DNA of 64,000 nucleotides from Pseudomonas sp. Teo4 (GCF_034387475.1 NZ_JAXCIL010000001.1:124001-188000); one strand, 5' to 3'; shown: positions 49,853 to 59,565, counted from the stretch's first letter. Program-made: numbers and translations. Notes: generated from the sequence alone by a model not told the origin.

Positions 49853-50073
49853 ATCGCGCGCCGCCCGCGCGGCGCATCGCGAGCAAGGCTCGCTCCTACG
49901 TTTGTTTCGGGCCAGTTATGCCTGTGAAATTTGCGCGCGAACGCCTTGGCGCATGGCTTGATATCGAGTCGTACACACAAGGCGGTCGCGCGCGCCTGTC
50001 ACAGGTGTTATTGGCCGTAAACAAACGTAGGAGCGAGCCTTGCTCGCGATGCGCCGCGCGGGCGGCGCTCGAT
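49853..50073. repeat. 221-bp composite palindromic element, copy 3
   Basis: Same arms, REP-like units and core as the copy at 27331, with a substitution in the left outer arm (ATCGCGCGCCGCCC instead of ATCGAGCGCCGCCC). It lies between the tRNA-Ser terminator and the 3' end of the convergent TonB receptor. Confidence 0.93.
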
Positions 50074-50111
50074 ACACGCAACACCGCAACACTCAAGACA
50101 GGCACCTGCCT

Positions 50112-52242
50112 TCAAAAACTGACCGAAGCCGACAACCGTGCCGTACGCGGCGCTCCCTGGAACAGGTAGTTGTCCCCCAGGTAATCCCCGACATCGCGCC
50201 AGTAGCGTTTGTCGAGCACGTTATCCACCGTCAGCCGCAGCACGGTGTCATACCCTCCGATACGGGTGCGGTAACGGCTGCCGATGTCGAACACGGTGTA
50301 CCCCCAACCTCGACATTACCTGCCTGGCTCGCATATTTGCTGGCGCTGCAGCGCGCCCCGCCTAACAACGCCAAGCCAGGAATCGGCAAGCTGTAGTCGG
50401 CCTGCAGTGCCGCACGTAGCCTCGGCACGTTGATCGCCTGGTGCCCTTCATAGGCTTCGGTGCCGCTGTTTTGCACCCGAGCACGAATGGCGGCGGCGCT
50501 GGCTTGAATCTGCAGGTTCGAAGTGACCCAGCCACTGGCGCCCAACTCAAGGCCAACGTTCTTCTGCTGGCCTTGCTGCACGTATGTGAAGTTGCCTCCA
50601 CCATCGGGGCGGGCGTATTGGTAGGCCTGGCGAATTTGGAACAGTGCTGCACTGAGGCTCATGCGCTGGAAGTCGCGCTTGATGCCAACCTCCAGTTGGT
50701 GGGACAGCGTCGGCGCAAGTATCTCGAACCGGTTGGTGGCGAACCATGGGGCGGTGCCGCCGGCTGACAAACCCTTGGCATAGCTGGCATACAGCGTTGT
50801 GTCCGTGCGCGGCTTGTAGATCAGTGCGGCGTTGGGCAACAACTGGTACTGACGGGTGTGGCGCCCGGCAACGCCGGTTTCGTCCCAGGTCTTTTCGTCC
50901 AGGCGCACTTCGCGGGCACCGAGCACCGTCTGCCATTGCTCGTTGAAAGTGATGCGATCACTGACGAACAGCCCAAATTGGCGGCTGTCCAGGCGCCGTT
51001 CACTGTCGCCCAAAGGTTTGTTCGACGGTTCCAGAGAAGGCGCGCCCGTATAGATGTTGCCGGTGCCGAGCCACTCGTTGTAGTAAGGGCGCTGGTCAAG
51101 CGTGCGGCGTGGGCGCTGGCGCCAACGGTAAGTTCATGAGCGACGCCCAAGGCCTGGAAGTGCCCATTGAGCATGCCCTGGGCCTCGTCGGTGCGGCGGG
51201 TGTCGTCCGGGCTGCGGTAATCGTAAATGTCGTAATCGCCATTGCTGCCGAAGAAAGCCCCTTCGCTGGAGCCCCAGGCAAACGAGCTGTAGTCGTCGAT
51301 CACCACTTGGCTACGCGATGCACTCAAGGTCCCGGTCCAGGCATCGCTGAAGCGGTATTCGAAACGCCCACCGAGGTTCAGTGAATCGTTCTGTACCGGT
51401 TTGGCCCAGGACTGGTAGGCCAGCCGGTCATCCGGGTCGACGCCGTGGGGCACTTCGCTGCCGCCGAGCAACTGATATCCCGGCACCGAGCGCTGCTCGC
51501 GGTGCTGGTATTCAGCATCCAGCTGCAAGGTGGCGTCCGGATTGATCTGCCAATCGAACGCCACTGACGCGAAGTCGCGTTTGCCATCGGCGTGGTCGAC
51601 GTAGGAACGGATGTCTTCGTGAGCCAGGTTCACGCGCAGGCCGAATTGCCGCTCGCTGCCGAACCAGCCGCCCAGATCGGTGGCCAGGTAGCGCTCGCCT
51701 TGATCATTAGTCGAAACCGTCACGCTACGCACATCCTCGGCGCGCTTGGTGACGTAATTGATCAAGCCGCCGGGTTCAGACACACCGGCCTGCAGCCCGG
51801 ACAAACCTTTAAGCAGCTCAACCTGCTGTTTGTTTTCCAGCGCGACGTTCTGTTCGCCGGCAATGGTCTGGCCATTGATGCGGTAGCTGCTGGCGGCATT
51901 GAGCTCGAAACCGCGCACGTTGAAGTTCTCGTAGTAGCCGATCGGTGCGTAGCTTTCGCCAACTGACGCATCGCTTTGCAGCACTTCGCTGAGCTTGCGC
52001 ACCTGGCGGTCCTCCAGCAGTGCCTGGCTGAACACACTGACCGAGGCGGGGATGTCGAGCAGTGGAGCGGCCTGGAAACCTCCCACCGAGGCCTGGCGCG
52101 CCTGGTATCCCTCATCGCTGTAGGTGTCGGAAACCTGCAACGGGGCCAGTTCGATGCTGTCTTCGGCAGCGCTTTGCGGGCTGTGCAAGGCCAGGCCCAG
52201 GCTGAGCAGGCTCAGGGGCAGGCGCGGGTGACGCAGGGGCAT
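50112..52242 (-). CDS. TonB-dependent siderophore receptor (two frameshifts)
   Basis: About 710 residues. A signal peptide (LPLSLLSLGLALHSPQSAA) and TonB-box region (SIELAPLQVSD) precede the plug domain (PASVSVFSQALLEDRQVRKLSEVL, YYENFNVRGFEL, EPGGLINYVTKR), then the beta-barrel. It ends GAPRTARLSASVSF with a terminal Phe, as needed for outer-membrane insertion. Bases are missing near 51110 and near 50300. No N-terminal signalling domain, so it is not a FecA/FpvA-type transducer. The ATG follows AAGGA. No clear Fur box upstream; ligand unknown. Confidence 0.9.
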
Positions 52243-52337
52243 GCGGGAGTTCCTTGGAGGCAATTACCGAGTTGGCCCGTTCGCGAGCAGGCCAGGCAGG
52301 CAAAAAAGGCGCCATGTTATCAGGCGCAAAGACGCGC

Positions 52338-52360
52338 GGCGCCCTTGTTCAAGGGGCGCC
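52338..52360 (-). terminator. Possible terminator between the small glycine-zipper gene and the TonB receptor
   Basis: GGCGCCCCTT/AAGGGCGCC forms a strong stem with a short loop. On the minus strand GCGCGTCTTTG follows, so the T-run is poor. Confidence 0.5.
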
Positions 52361-52391
52361 GAGAGATTAGACGGGTAGGGCCTGGCGAACT

Positions 52392-52770
52392 TCAGTCGTT
52401 CGAAGCGGGATGCCGGTGCCGACGCCAGCTGTCGTCGATCTTCGACCAGGTCTTGCCATCGGTGATGGCCATCAGTTTGCGGCCATCCTTGAAGGTGGCG
52501 AGGAAGGTGGCTTCCTCTTCTTTGCCGCCGAGCCAGAGCCCAGCCAGCAGGCCCACCGGGCCGGCCACCAGGGCACCGGCCACCCCCAGCCGAGCGCGGT
52601 ACTCAGGCTGCGGCTGGACTCCAGGCTGGCGAGCCTGAGGTCGGTGATTCGCGTGAGAGAAATCCGCTCGCCAGGTGAGGGGCTGCGCGGGTCTTGAGTG
52701 TGAGCGCTCCATTGCGATACTCGCCTTCACCTTGCAAGAAATCGCCGGATTGCACCGTGAGTCTTGTCAT
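52392..52770 (-). CDS. Small hypothetical protein with glycine-rich membrane segment (two frameshifts)
   Basis: About 127 residues when bases are restored near 52690 and 52575. The N-terminal part MTRLTVQSGDFLQGEGEYRN looks beta-rich. The middle reads GERISLTRITDLRLASLESS. A glycine-zipper-like hydrophobic segment follows (GVAGALVAGPVGLLAGLWLGG), and the tail is FLATFKDGRKLMAITDGKTW. This resembles two-part pseudomonad proteins of unknown function. The middle part is read across two breaks and is therefore the least certain. Confidence 0.6.
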
Positions 52771-52894
52771 TGCGTCGTCCTGTCGGGAAAGGGCCTTGAC
52801 CAACGCCTACTGAGCCCCGCCTTGGCCAGCAAGTCAACGGCGGGGCGACGGAGGGTCGTGGCGTTTTGTCACGGCACCTGACCGCAGGCGTGGC

Positions 52895-54081
52895 TCAGGC
52901 AAACTGTAGCGCACGCTTGCGTTTGCGCTCGGCCATGGCCCAGACCAGCAGTGCCAGTGCGCCAATGCTCAGCCCGGCGACTACGATCCCCATCCAGCCC
53001 CGGTGCTGGAACAGTTGCGTTCCCAGCAGGGAACCCATGGCACCCCCGATGAAATAGCAGGTGATGTACCCGGCATTGAGCCGTGTGCGGGCTTCCGGTC
53101 GCAGGGCAATCACCGCGTTTTGATTGCTCACGTGTACCAGTTGCACCGCCAGGTCGAGCAGTAGCACGCCCAGCAGCAGAGCCAGCAAGGACTGTTCGGC
53201 AAAGCCCAGAGGCACCCACGACAGCATCAGCGCGACCAACCCCACCGTGGTACCTAGCGAACCTTTGCCGCGGTCGGCCAGGCGGCCTGCCCAGTTCGCA
53301 GACAGTGCGCCCGCTGCGCCAGCCAGGCCGAACAGGCCAATCACGGCGTCGGAATAGTGGTAGGGCTCGCGCACCAGCAGGAAGGCCAGTGGTGTCCAGA
53401 ACAGTCCGAACAGGCTGAAAGCCAACAGGCCAAGCAACGAACGCAGGCGCAGCACCGGCTCCTGCACGAAGAGGCGAAATACCGAACCGATCAGCGCCGG
53501 GTACTTCAGCCCTGCATGGCTGTTGTGCTGCGGCAGGCTGCGGTAGAGGGCGATGGCCGCCACCGACATCAGTACCGCGGCCAGCACATAGATACTGCGC
53601 CATCCCCGAGTTCTGCCATGAAGCCCGCAGCCGTGCGGGCCAGGAGAATGCCCAGCAGCAAGCCACTCATCAGCGTGCCCACCGCACGGCCCCGCTGGTG
53701 TGGCGCGCTCAGTGCCGCAGCCATGGGCACCAGGATTTGCGCCACCACCGAGAACAACCCGGTCAGCACCGTGCCCAGCAGCAACCAGGGCAGGCTCGGC
53801 GCACAGGCGCTGATCGCCAGGCCCAGGGTCGAGATAGCTGTCATCACCACAATAAGGCGCCGCTGTTCGAACAAATCACCCAGTGGCGCCAGTAGCAGCA
53901 GGCCCGCGCCATAGCTGAGCTGGGCAGCGATGACGATGCTGCCGGCACTGGCGGTACTCAGGCCGAACTGTTCGGCGATGCTGTGCAGCAGCGGCTGGGC
54001 GTAATAGTTGCTGGCCACGGCCAGGCCGGTGGCGGTGGCCATCAGCAGGATCAAGGCGCGACTGAGGGTTGGGGTGTTCAT
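52895..54081 (-). CDS. MFS transporter, YnfM/CmlA-like (one frameshift)
   Basis: About 395 residues, 12 membrane helices. MATATGLAVASNYYAQPLL and LLLLAPLGDLFEQRRLIV are typical of the MFS group that includes YnfM and NepI exporters. A G is missing near 53605 (AELGGWRSIYVLAAV expected). The conserved VHVSNQNAVIALRPEARTRLNAGY follows in the C-terminal half. Likely a drug or metabolite exporter; substrate unknown. Confidence 0.88.
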
Positions 54082-54191
54082 GGAAATCTCGTTGCGGGCA
54101 GAGGTAAGTGGTGGCCAGTATCGGGAAGTCTTGAGGGTGACGCCAATGTGTAGTTTTGTACTTCATGGCAGTTGGCCCGAAAGGGGCTTTA

Positions 54192-54267
54192 CCGGCCCAA
54201 TCGCCGGCAAGCCGGCTCCCACAGGTCTGCGTGCACCTGTGGGAGCCGGCTTGCCGGCGATTGGGAC
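54192..54267. repeat. REP pair (GCCGGCAAGCCGGC type)
   Basis: Inverted units framed by GGCCCAATCG and CGATTGGG, with a short middle (~20 bases) that contains GTGCAC. Between same-strand genes. Confidence 0.92.
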
Positions 54268-54276
54268 AGCAGAGGC

Positions 54277-55026
54277 TTAAGCTGCAAACCCGCCGTCAAC
54301 CGTCAGGCTGGCCCCGGTGATGTACCCAGCTTCAGGCCCCGCCAGGTAAGCGACGAAACTGGCAATTTCATCCACCTGCCCGTAGCGCCCGATCGCCATC
54401 AAGGGGATGAGGCTGTCCGCGAACTCGCCGCTGGCTGGGTTCATGTCGGTGTCCACCGGGCCGGGTTGCACGTTGTTCACCGTGATGCCCTGCGGCCCCA
54501 GGTCGCGGGCCATGCCTCGGGTCAGGCCGACCAGCGCGGATTTGCTCATTGCATACGGGGCGCCGCCGGCAAAGGGCATGCGTTCGGCATTGGTGCTGCC
54601 GATATTGATGATTCGCCCACCTTGACCCATGTAGCGGGCCGCGGCCTGGCTGGCGACGAATACGCTGCGCACGTTCACGGCCAGCATGCGGTCGAAATCC
54701 GCCAGGTCGAACTCGGCGACCGGCGCCACGGTCAGCACGCCGGCGTTGTTGACCAGGATGTCGAGGCGGCCGAACTGCTTCACGGTGTCATCCACGGCCA
54801 GTTGCACTGCGGCTGCATCGGCACTGTCGGCGCGCAGCGCCAGCGCCTGGCCACCCTGTTCGATAATTTCCCGGGCCAGGGCGTCGGCCGGGCCGGCGGA
54901 GCTGACGTAGGTGAAGGCGACCTTGGCGCCTTCCCGGGCCAGGCGCCGCACGATCGCGGCGCCAATGCCGCGGGAACCGCCCTGCACCAGGGCGACTTTA
55001 CCTTCGAGAGTCAGTTGCTTGGACAT
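54277..55026 (-). CDS. SDR family protein, BdcA-like
   Basis: 249 residues, intact. KVALVQGGSRGIGAAIVRRLAREGAKVAF gives the NADP-type Rossmann motif. NNAG, the active Ser in INIGSTNAERMP, and YAMSK complete it. The C-terminal NVQPGPVDTDMNPASG and GPEAGYITGASLTVDGG match E. coli BdcA, a SDR reported to influence biofilm dispersal and cyclic-di-GMP. A metabolic reductase role is equally possible. Divergent from a LysR gene 117 bases away. Confidence 0.88.
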   Translation of the reverse strand: MSKQLTLEGKVALVQGGSRGIGAAIVRRLAREGAKVAFTYVSSAGPADALAREIIEQGGQALALRADSADAAAVQLAVDDTVKQFGRLDILVNNAGVLTVAPVAEFDLADFDRMLAVNVRSVFVASQAAARYMGQGGRIINIGSTNAERMPFAGGAPYAMSKSALVGLTRGMARDLGPQGITVNNVQPGPVDTDMNPASGEFADSLIPLMAIGRYGQVDEIASFVAYLAGPEAGYITGASLTVDGGFAA

Positions 55027-55143
55027 GTTGATCTCCTGCTGGAAACCAGGCGATATGCCTTGGATGGGCGCAGTATCGGCCCTCGATTACCGGCTGATAA
55101 GATGCTAATCACTATTGTCAAAGTAAACCTTTGGTTGTTAATC

Positions 55144-56100
55144 ATGGCGATTGAATCGTTCAGTGCAATCGAGTGCTTCATCCGCAGCGCCGAGGTGGGG
55201 AGTTTTGCCGAGGCGGCTCGCCGCCTGAGCCTGACGCCTGCCGCGGTGGGCAAGCATGTCGCCCAGTTGGAGGCGCGACTGGGCGTGCGACTGTTCCAGC
55301 GTAGTACGCGCAAACTGACCCTGACCGAGGCCGGTCAGCGTTTTCTGGGTGAGGTCAGCGACAGCTTTCGCACCATCCAGTACGCCGTGGCCAACCTGGC
55401 CAGTTCGGAGGGCCAGCCGGCCGGGCTGCTGCGGGTGAGCATGGGCACGGTGTTCGGCCGCTTGTACGTGTTGCCGTTGTTGGGAGAGTTTCTGCGCCGA
55501 TACCCGGCGATCACGCCGGATTGGCACTTTGACAATCGTCAGGTCGACCTGATCGGCCAAGGGTTCGACGCCGCCATCGGCGGTGGCTTCGAGCTGCCCT
55601 TGGGGGTGGTGGCGCGCAAGCTCACCCCGGCCCATCGCGTGCTGGTGGCAGCGCCTGAGTACCTGCTGCGTCATGCACCGATCGAGGGGCCAGAGGTGTT
55701 GCAGCGGCATGACGGCATCTTGATCCGCTCGCCGCAGACGGGGCGGGTGCGGTCATGGCCGCTGACCAGTCGTGGGCAGGAGCAGCAGCCGTTACTCCTG
55801 CGCCAGGCCATGACCATGAGTGATTCGGATGCCGCCTGTGCTGTGGCGCAGCAGGGGCTGGGGATTGCCCTGGTGAGCCTGCCGTTCGCCGTGCCTTACC
55901 TGGAGGCCGGGCGCCTGCAGCGGGTGCTGCCCGATTGGTATGTGGACGACGGGCACATCTGCCTGTATTTCGCCGAGCACAAGTTGTTGCCGGGCAAGAC
56001 ACGGGCGTTCATCGATTTTGTCGTGGAGCAATTTGCCGAGCAGGGGCTGGCGCGGCGGTTCGATGCGTTGCAGGGCGCCAGCGTTCCGCGTTGCCCCTGA
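55144..56100 (+). CDS. LysR family transcriptional regulator
   Basis: 318 residues, intact. The N-terminal winged helix-turn-helix (GSFAEAARRLSLTPAAVGKHVAQLEARLGVRLFQRSTR) is followed by a type 2 periplasmic-binding-fold effector domain. It resembles the CrgA/AaeR-like LysR group that regulates a divergent reductase; the neighbour on the other strand (BdcA-like SDR) is the likely target. The shared spacer is AT-rich, with TTGTCAAAGTAAACC next to the start. Confidence 0.93.
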   Translation: MAIESFSAIECFIRSAEVGSFAEAARRLSLTPAAVGKHVAQLEARLGVRLFQRSTRKLTLTEAGQRFLGEVSDSFRTIQYAVANLASSEGQPAGLLRVSMGTVFGRLYVLPLLGEFLRRYPAITPDWHFDNRQVDLIGQGFDAAIGGGFELPLGVVARKLTPAHRVLVAAPEYLLRHAPIEGPEVLQRHDGILIRSPQTGRVRSWPLTSRGQEQQPLLLRQAMTMSDSDAACAVAQQGLGIALVSLPFAVPYLEAGRLQRVLPDWYVDDGHICLYFAEHKLLPGKTRAFIDFVVEQFAEQGLARRFDALQGASVPRCP

Positions 56101-56114
56101 GTTCATGGAAATAC

Positions 56115-56145
56115 CTGTGGGGGCGGGCTTGCCCGCGAATGGGCC
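56115..56145. repeat. Single REP unit (CGGGCTTGCCCG)
   Basis: One unit, GTGGGGGCGGGCTTGCCCGCGAA, without an inverted partner, between convergent genes. Confidence 0.8.
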
Positions 56146-56148
56146 CGC

Positions 56149-56619
56149 TCAGACCACACCCATCACAAAGAAAACCTGCGCACCAAGGTTTACTTCGTCA
56201 TCGACCTTCTTGCCAACTAACTGCTGCCCCAGGGGCGAACGCGGCGTAATGACGGTCACCAGCTCTTCCCCTTCGCCAATCTTCAGCCCAGCCGCTTCCG
56301 GCCCGAGGAACAGCACCCGCCGTTCGCCTGCTTCATCCTCCAGCGTCACCAGGTTGCTCACCTGCACCCCGCGCGCCGGGTCGTATTCGCGCAACAGCAA
56401 CTGCTGATAGGTCAGCAATGCCTGGCGGATTTCGGCAGTGCGACGCGCTTGCCCGGTAGCCAGATACGACGCCTCCAGGCCGAGGGTGTCGTACTTGTTC
56501 TCGGCAATGTTTTCTTCAGCCGTGGCAGTCTCGTAGGCGGTTTGGGCAGCGCGGCGCAACACGTCCATGTCGTGTTCGAGGGTGGCGACGATCTGTGCCA
56601 GCAGGGTGGTTTTGTCCAT
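56149..56619 (-). CDS. GreA/GreB family transcription elongation factor-like protein
   Basis: 156 residues. A helical N-terminal part (MDKTTLLAQIVATLEHDMDVLRRAAQTAYETAT) is followed by a GreA/B C-terminal FKBP-like domain (VSNLVTLEDEAGERRVLFLGPEAAG, VITPRSPLGQQLVGKKVDDEV). Full Gre factors enter RNA polymerase's secondary channel with two acidic residues at a coiled-coil tip. Here that tip is not of the normal type, so the transcript-cleavage function is unsure. Intact. Confidence 0.82.
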   Translation of the reverse strand: MDKTTLLAQIVATLEHDMDVLRRAAQTAYETATAEENIAENKYDTLGLEASYLATGQARRTAEIRQALLTYQQLLLREYDPARGVQVSNLVTLEDEAGERRVLFLGPEAAGLKIGEGEELVTVITPRSPLGQQLVGKKVDDEVNLGAQVFFVMGVV

Positions 56620-56621
56620 GA

Positions 56622-57012
56622 TCAGTAACAGAACTCCAGCACGTTGGCCTGGCTCTTGTCGGTCGGCGCGGTGCGGTTCTGTTGCAGCCAGAACTGGCAC
56701 TTGGGGCTGTTGAGGTTGCGCGGGTTGCCTTGGGCTGCTTCGGCGGCCTGTTGCATTTCCTGCTTCTGCAGGATGTCCTTGTAACGTTCGAACATCTCGC
56801 TTTGTGCATCCACCGGTTGCACGGGCGGTGCGGCGGGCCTTGCATAGGCCGGAGCGACCACCTGAGCCACTGGCTGCACCTGCTCGGCCAGTACTGCAAG
56901 GCCAGCCACAGGCTCAGGGCGATGGCCACGGCGCCAAGCCACAGGCCAAAGGCCACGCACAGGACCAACTGCAGCGGCTTCAGGGTGATTTTCAGTTCGC
57001 GTTGGCGGGCAT
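56622..57012 (-). CDS. Small membrane-anchored hypothetical protein (two frameshifts)
   Basis: About 130 residues. AGGAGGCCGTC gives a strong ribosome site. Restoring a C near 57003 gives MPRQRELKITLKPLQLVL and a single membrane helix (LVLCVAFGLWLGAVAIALSLWLAL). A second break near 56890 leads into a Pro/Ala-rich linker and EMFERYKDILQKQEMQQAAE, ending NVLEFCY. Its stop lies two bases before the start of the Gre-like gene, so the two form an operon. Function unknown. Confidence 0.68.
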
Positions 57013-57145
57013 GACGGCCTCCTGGCAGGGCGGGACGAGCTGGCATTGTCGCATGGCGCCGGGCGTTTTTTCAGCGTCGGTGCTTTTGCTGGCGACAATT
57101 TATGCGCAAAATCCGCGGTTTTTCCGTGCGACGAGGGTAGGGCAC

Positions 57146-58278
57146 ATGAAGGCCACCTGGGACATTTTCTGCACCGTCGTCGACAATTACGGCGACATCG
57201 GCGTGACCTGGCGCCTGGCCCGTCAGTTGGTGGCCGAGCATGGCTTGGCGGTGCGCCTGTGGGTGGATGACCTGCAGGCCTTCATGCGCCTTTGCCCGGG
57301 CGCCGATCCAGCGGCCGACCAGCAGTGGCAGCAGGGTGTCGACATACGCCGCTGGCCTGCCGAGTGGCAGCCGGTGGCGGTCGCGGACGTGGTGATCGGT
57401 GCGTTCGCCTGCCAGTTGCCGACGCCGTACGTCGAGGCCATGCGTGCGCGGCCTGCGCCGACCGTGTGGCTCAACCTTGAATACCTCAGTGCCGAAGACT
57501 GGGTCGAGGGTTGCCATGGCTTGCCGTCTCCGCAGCCCAATGGTTTGCGCAAGGTGTTTTTCTTCCCAGGCTTTACCGAGAAAACCGGCGGGCTGTTGCG
57601 CGAAGCCACGCTGATGGCGCGGCGCGAAGCCTTTGAACAGTCTGCTGAAGTACGCGACGAGTTCCTGCAAGGCCTTGGCGTGCAAGTACAGGCCGATGCT
57701 CGCTTGATTTCGCTGTTTGCCTACGAAAATGCGCAGTTGGGCAGTTGGCTCGATGCATTGGCTGCGGGCTGCCAGCCCCATCACATGTTGGTCCCGCAGG
57801 GCCGCATCCTCGCTGACCTGGGCACCTGGCTGGGCGAGTCGTCGCTGCAGGTGGGGGACCGCTACCAGCGTGGTAGCCTGACGGTTCAGATATTGCCGTT
57901 CGTCAGCCAGGACGACTATGACCGACTGCTGTGGTGCTGCGATTTCAATGCCGTGCGTGGCGAAGATTCATTCGTGCGGGCGCAGTGGGCTGGGCGACCC
58001 ATGCTGTGGCATATCTACGTACAGGACGAGAATGCCCACTGGGAAAAGCTCGATGCATTTCTCGGCATTATCGACGCGGCCTGTCGGACGCTGCCGGCGC
58101 TGCACTGACCGCGCTGTGGCATGCCTGGAACATGGGGCGCGACATGGGTCAGGCGTGGCAGGCGGCGCAGCCACATTGGCCGGAGCTGCAGCAGCATGCC
58201 CGGAAATGGGCCTTGCGCCAGGCCGCTCAGCCGGACCTTGCCACGGCGCTAGTACACTTTTGCCGAAATTCGCTATGA
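57146..58278 (+). CDS. earP: EF-P arginine rhamnosyltransferase EarP (one frameshift)
   Basis: Transfers L-rhamnose from dTDP-L-rhamnose to Arg32 of EF-P. The N-terminus MKATWDIFCTVVDNYGDIG shows Asp13 and Asp17, known catalytic residues of P. putida EarP. The GT-B C-terminal half includes LPFVSQDDYDRLLWCCDFNAVRGEDSFVRAQWAG, the donor-binding region. A base is missing near 58062; the next frame supplies HYRRGLSDAAGAALTALWHAWNMG and ends ALVHFCRNSL. Corrected ~377 residues. Followed by efp after 48 bases, the usual arrangement. Confidence 0.95.
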
Positions 58279-58326
58279 TACGCGGCCTCGATTTTTATAA
58301 ATCCATCCAGATTCGGATATTTTGCA

Positions 58327-58896
58327 ATGAAAACTGGTAAAGAAATCAAACCCGGTACCGTTCTGCGCATCGATAACGATCCGTGGCTGGTTCAGAAAGC
58401 TGAGTTCACCAAGTCGGGCCGTAACAGCGCGATCATGAAGACCAAGCTGAAGAACCTGCTGACCGGCTACAAGACTGAAACCGTATACGGTGCAGACGAC
58501 AAGCTGGACGACGTGATCCTGGATCGCAAAGAAGCGACCCTGTCGTTCATCAACGGTGACGAATACACCTTCATGGACACCACCGACTACACCATGTACG
58601 AACTGAACGCCGAGGACATCGAAGCCGTTCTGCCGTACATCGAAGAAGGCATGGAAGACGTCTGCGAAGCCGTCTTCTTCGAAGGCCGCCTGGTATCGGT
58701 TGAACTGCCGACCACCATCAGCCGTAAAGTCGTCTACACCGAGAACGCTGCTCGTGGCGACACCTCGGGCAAGGTCATGAAGCCTGCCAAGCTGGCCAAC
58801 GGTACCGAGATCCAGGTTGCCGACTTCATCGAAATCGACGAGTGGATCGATATCGATACCCGCGACAACAGCTTCAAAGGCCGTTCCAAGAAGTAA
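58327..58896 (+). CDS. efp: Elongation factor P
   Basis: 189 residues, intact. Eases ribosome stalling at polyproline stretches. The modification loop is [10 protein letters not shown] with Arg32 in place of the lysine used by PoxA/EpmA-type organisms, so it matches the rhamnosylated EF-P class and the EarP gene next to it. Three OB-like domains as usual. A TATGAT box at 58275-58280 could be the -10 of a separate promoter. Confidence 0.98.
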   Translation: MKTGKEIKPGTVLRIDNDPWLVQKAEFTKSGRNSAIMKTKLKNLLTGYKTETVYGADDKLDDVILDRKEATLSFINGDEYTFMDTTDYTMYELNAEDIEAVLPYIEEGMEDVCEAVFFEGRLVSVELPTTISRKVVYTENAARGDTSGKVMKPAKLANGTEIQVADFIEIDEWIDIDTRDNSFKGRSKK

Positions 58897-58912
58897 GACT
58901 TCTTGCGAGACG

Positions 58913-58942
58913 CAAAAAACCCGGCCTAGGCCGGGTTTTTTT
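58913..58942 (+). terminator. Intrinsic terminator after efp
   Basis: AACCCGGCCTAGGCCGGGTT followed by TTTTTAT; symmetric AAAAAA lies on the left, so it may also stop transcription from the convergent ohr gene. Confidence 0.95.
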
Positions 58943-58960
58943 ATGCCTGTCACTTGGCGC

Positions 58961-58996
58961 TGGTCCTTGTAGAAGCGGGTTTACCCGCGAACCAGG
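58961..58996. repeat. Single REP unit (GCGGGTTTACCCGC)
   Basis: GTAGAAGCGGGTTTACCCGCGAACC without an inverted partner, between the convergent efp and ohr. Confidence 0.8.
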
Positions 58997-59006
58997 TGCC
59001 GCCGAC

Positions 59007-59435
59007 TCAGACAGTTACATGCAGTCTCACATCCACGTTACCGCGGGTGGCATTGGAGTAAGGGCATACCTTGTGCGCCTTTTCCACCAGCCCTTCGGCG
59101 TCAGCCTGGGCCAGGCCCGGCAGGTTGATGTGCAGGTCGATATCCAGGCCGAAACCACCTGGAATCTGGCCGATGCCCACGTTCGCGGTGATCGAGGCAT
59201 CCGCCGGCAGGGCCTTTTTCTCCTGCCCAGCCACGAATTTCAGGGCGCCGATGAAGCATGCCGAGTATCCGGCTGCGAACATCTGCTCGGGGTTGGTGCC
59301 GTCACCGCCTGCGCCACCCAGCTCTTTGGGGGTGCTCAGCTTGACTTCCAGCTTGCCGTCGCTGGAGCGGGATTTACCGTCGCGACCGCCAGTGGAGGTG
59401 GCTTCTGCGATGTACAGCGGAGTGACCTTTTGCAT
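59007..59435 (-). CDS. ohr: Organic hydroperoxide resistance protein Ohr
   Basis: 142 residues, intact. A thiol peroxidase of the Ohr/OsmC fold; the reactive cysteines are Cys60 (AAGYSACFIGAL) and Cys124 (KVCPYSNAT). It reduces organic peroxides using dihydrolipoamide. NPEQMFAAGYSACF is diagnostic for the Ohr subfamily. It lies downstream of ohrR on the same strand, with its own promoter spacer. Confidence 0.97.
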   Translation of the reverse strand: MQKVTPLYIAEATSTGGRDGKSRSSDGKLEVKLSTPKELGGAGGDGTNPEQMFAAGYSACFIGALKFVAGQEKKALPADASITANVGIGQIPGGFGLDIDLHINLPGLAQADAEGLVEKAHKVCPYSNATRGNVDVRLHVTV

Positions 59436-59487
59436 CTTGAACCTCGCTTGAGTGCTGTGCGCCGGGGCGCTGAGTGGGTACGGGATT

Positions 59488-59520
59488 TAAATTAGCGCGC
59501 AATTAGTTAGTGCGCAAGAT
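59488..59520 (-). promoter_or_regulatory. Candidate OhrR-controlled promoter/operator of ohr
   Basis: TTAGCGCGCAA and TTAGTGCGCAA occur as direct repeats 15 bases apart, with a TTAG between them, in the only AT-rich part of the ohrR-ohr spacer. Reading toward ohr, the repeats are TTGCGCACTAA and TTGCGCGCTAA. The position fits a repressor site; binding is inferred. Confidence 0.5.
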
Positions 59521-59565
59521 AAATCTTCCACCGTTCATCCGAACGGCCACCTCACAGCATAGTCC

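Noticed and set aside
49672..50073. Integrated island at tRNA-Ser
   Set aside because: No integrase gene or repeated tRNA 3' end was seen downstream; the tRNA is followed by its own terminator and a palindromic element.
52243..52391. Fur box upstream of the TonB receptor
   Set aside because: No GATAATGATAATCATTATC-like sequence could be found by eye.
54172..56100. 642-codon open frame on the plus strand
   Set aside because: Only the last 318 codons are a LysR protein; the first part is the antisense of the SDR gene kept open by high GC.
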